Origin: CAWATZ01 sp963784995
GTDB lineage: Bacteria > Planctomycetota > Planctomycetia > Gemmatales > Gemmataceae
Reading direction: 5' to 3'
Length of the DNA: 64,000 nucleotides
NCBI GenBank assembly: GCA_963784995.1
Contig: CAWATZ010000006.1
Location: 620,001 to 684,000 of the forward strand
Shown: positions 63,215 through 64,000 of the stretch, one piece after another
Position numbering within the stretch: position 1 is the first letter of the stretch
How the letters are laid out: every line of letters starts with the position of its first letter
The notes under the pieces: generated by a model
The model's database searches: none
The model's input: the letters and a program-made list of their open reading frames with translations, nothing else
What the model was told of the DNA's origin: nothing
Translations under genes and position numbers: made by a program

Positions 63215-63631
63215 TCACCGCTCCCGCACCGATTGCCGATACGCGGCGAAGCACGTCTCCGTCTCCCACAACTTGACCTCGACCACAGGAAACCCCTGGC
63301 TGGCCGTGAAGTCGAAGATCAGCCGGGCAATGTTCTCCGCCGTCGGATTCACGTCCAGCACGTAAACCGGCTCGCCCTGCACGTGCAGGAAGGGCAGCAC
63401 CGGATCATCCTTGTGCAGCAGCATCTTGTGGTCGAGTGTCTCGTCAATCCAGTTGCCGACCACGCGTTTCAGCCGGCTGAAGTCCATCACCATGCCCAGC
63501 TCGTCCAGCTTCTCCGTCTCCAGCGTGATGACGGCCCGGCCATTGTGGCCGTGCAAGTGCCGGCACTTGCCGTTGTAGTTCAGCAGACGATGGCCATAGC
63601 AGAAGCTGATTTCCCGCGTCACGCTGAACAT
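63215..63631 (-). CDS. queD: 6-carboxy-tetrahydropterin synthase / PTPS family
   Basis: 138 residues from ATG 63631 with AGGAG six bases upstream. Zinc His residues in FCYGHRL and HLHGHNG, catalytic pattern MVMDFSRLK, ETLDHKML, NPTAENIARLIF, WETETCFA. Makes carboxy-tetrahydropterin from dihydroneopterin triphosphate, the queuosine precursor step. Overlaps queC by 13 bases on the same strand, supporting QueD rather than eukaryotic-type PTPS. Confidence 0.9.
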   Translation of the reverse strand: MFSVTREISFCYGHRLLNYNGKCRHLHGHNGRAVITLETEKLDELGMVMDFSRLKRVVGNWIDETLDHKMLLHKDDPVLPFLHVQGEPVYVLDVNPTAENIARLIFDFTASQGFPVVEVKLWETETCFAAYRQSVRER

Positions 63632-64000
63632 GGTCGCTCCTGGTGATACAAGGTCGGGTCGGGCAACTGGGCGTCGCGGAACGCCTGGCGGCGTTCGGCG
63701 CACTTGTTGCAGACGCCGCAGTGCTTGCCGCCCTGCGGCCGGATACACGAAAAAGTCCACTGCAGCGGCATGCCCCGGCCGCGCCGCATCACCTCGACCT
63801 TGGGCAGTTCGCGATAAGGCTGCAGCACGCGCACCCGGCCCTCGACGGCCTGGTTGACCACGGCCGCCAGCGCCGCGAAGAAGGCTGGCGTTGCGTCCGG
63901 GAAGGGATTGCCTTGCAGAGGGGCGAGTGCCACGGCCGGGATGCCGTGCAGATGGCACCAGAGCAGGGCCTTGGAGAGCAGCAGCACGTTCCGGCCTGGC
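63619..64000 (-). CDS. queC: 7-cyano-7-deazaguanine synthase, C-terminal fragment
   Basis: Open to the window edge; about 127 residues seen. Starts in frame PGRNVLLLSKALLWCHLHGIP; the conserved P-G-R-N of QueC is at the edge. Zinc-binding Cys cluster: FSCIRPQGGKHCGVCNKCAERRQAF. Converts carboxydeazaguanine to preQ0 using ATP and ammonia. The N-terminal PP-loop is outside. Sits upstream of queD in one operon. Confidence 0.92.
   Translation of the reverse strand, partial: PGRNVLLLSKALLWCHLHGIPAVALAPLQGNPFPDATPAFFAALAAVVNQAVEGRVRVLQPYRELPKVEVMRRGRGMPLQWTFSCIRPQGGKHCGVCNKCAERRQAFRDAQLPDPTLYHQERPCSA

Overview
This window is high-GC bacterial chromosome from a planctomycete, most likely a Gemmata-like (Gemmataceae) member. 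Evidence seen: two N-termini with the planctomycete extracellular motif (LELLETRLAPA at 5709, LTLESLEERAVPA at 7966); a DUF1559 pseudopilin; a WD40-tailed Ser/Thr kinase facing an ECF sigma factor; a PVC-type membrane-bound dehydrogenase with a CLNCH haem site; a TIGR03067-type protein; sulfatase, GH2, PL11 and ThuA genes; and a SecA of about 1,212 residues. No rRNA, tRNA, phage, IS element or CRISPR array was seen.

Layout. 1-12.6 kb: minus-strand surface and signalling genes: a kinase start cut by the window edge, a giant extracellular protein with 6+12 propeller-type repeats, a beta-helix protein and a kinase-WD40 protein. 12.6-19.2 kb: ECF sigma factor, small toxin-antitoxin-like pair, YchF GTPase, then a copper/heavy-metal-type two-component system followed by a pseudopilin, a small lipoprotein and an AhpD-like gene. 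19.2-25.7 kb: secreted Tyr/Pro-rich protein, leucine-rich-repeat protein, DEDDh exonuclease, rhamnogalacturonan lyase, receiver-like protein, B3/B4-domain protein. 25.7-32.2 kb: dehydrogenase-cytochrome, STAS protein, M90 peptidase and an ATGA-coupled sulfatase. 32.2-37.6 kb: accessory-looking small genes (DUF6794-like, retropepsin-like pair, SMI1/KNR4, three-gene antitoxin/toxin set) around waaA. 37.6-53.2 kb: secA, coiled-coil/WD40 lipoprotein, a small three-gene operon, sppA, GH2, uxaA-like dehydratase, cobA-hemD fusion. 53.5-64 kb: small lipoproteins, FAD monooxygenase, acetyltransferase, HEAT protein, Uma2 nuclease, purB, ThuA protein, and queD-queC running off the edge.

Two properties dominate. 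First, at least eight genes need one to three small indels each to read through (about 13 in total). In every case the corrected length becomes a multiple of three and the two halves rejoin into a recognised family. Many of these sites lie at GCGC, so uncorrected consensus errors are the leading explanation. Second, intergenic DNA is filled with long near-perfect palindromes of several families. One family has four copies with a constant 29-bp arm, and two elements lie inside a coding region.

Functionally the window combines extracellular surface display, sulfated/pectic polysaccharide breakdown (sulfatase, PL11, GH2, hexuronate/hexarate dehydratase), envelope housekeeping (SecA, SppA, WaaA) and small toxin-antitoxin-like modules. 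All assignments come from reading the sequence; no database search was run.
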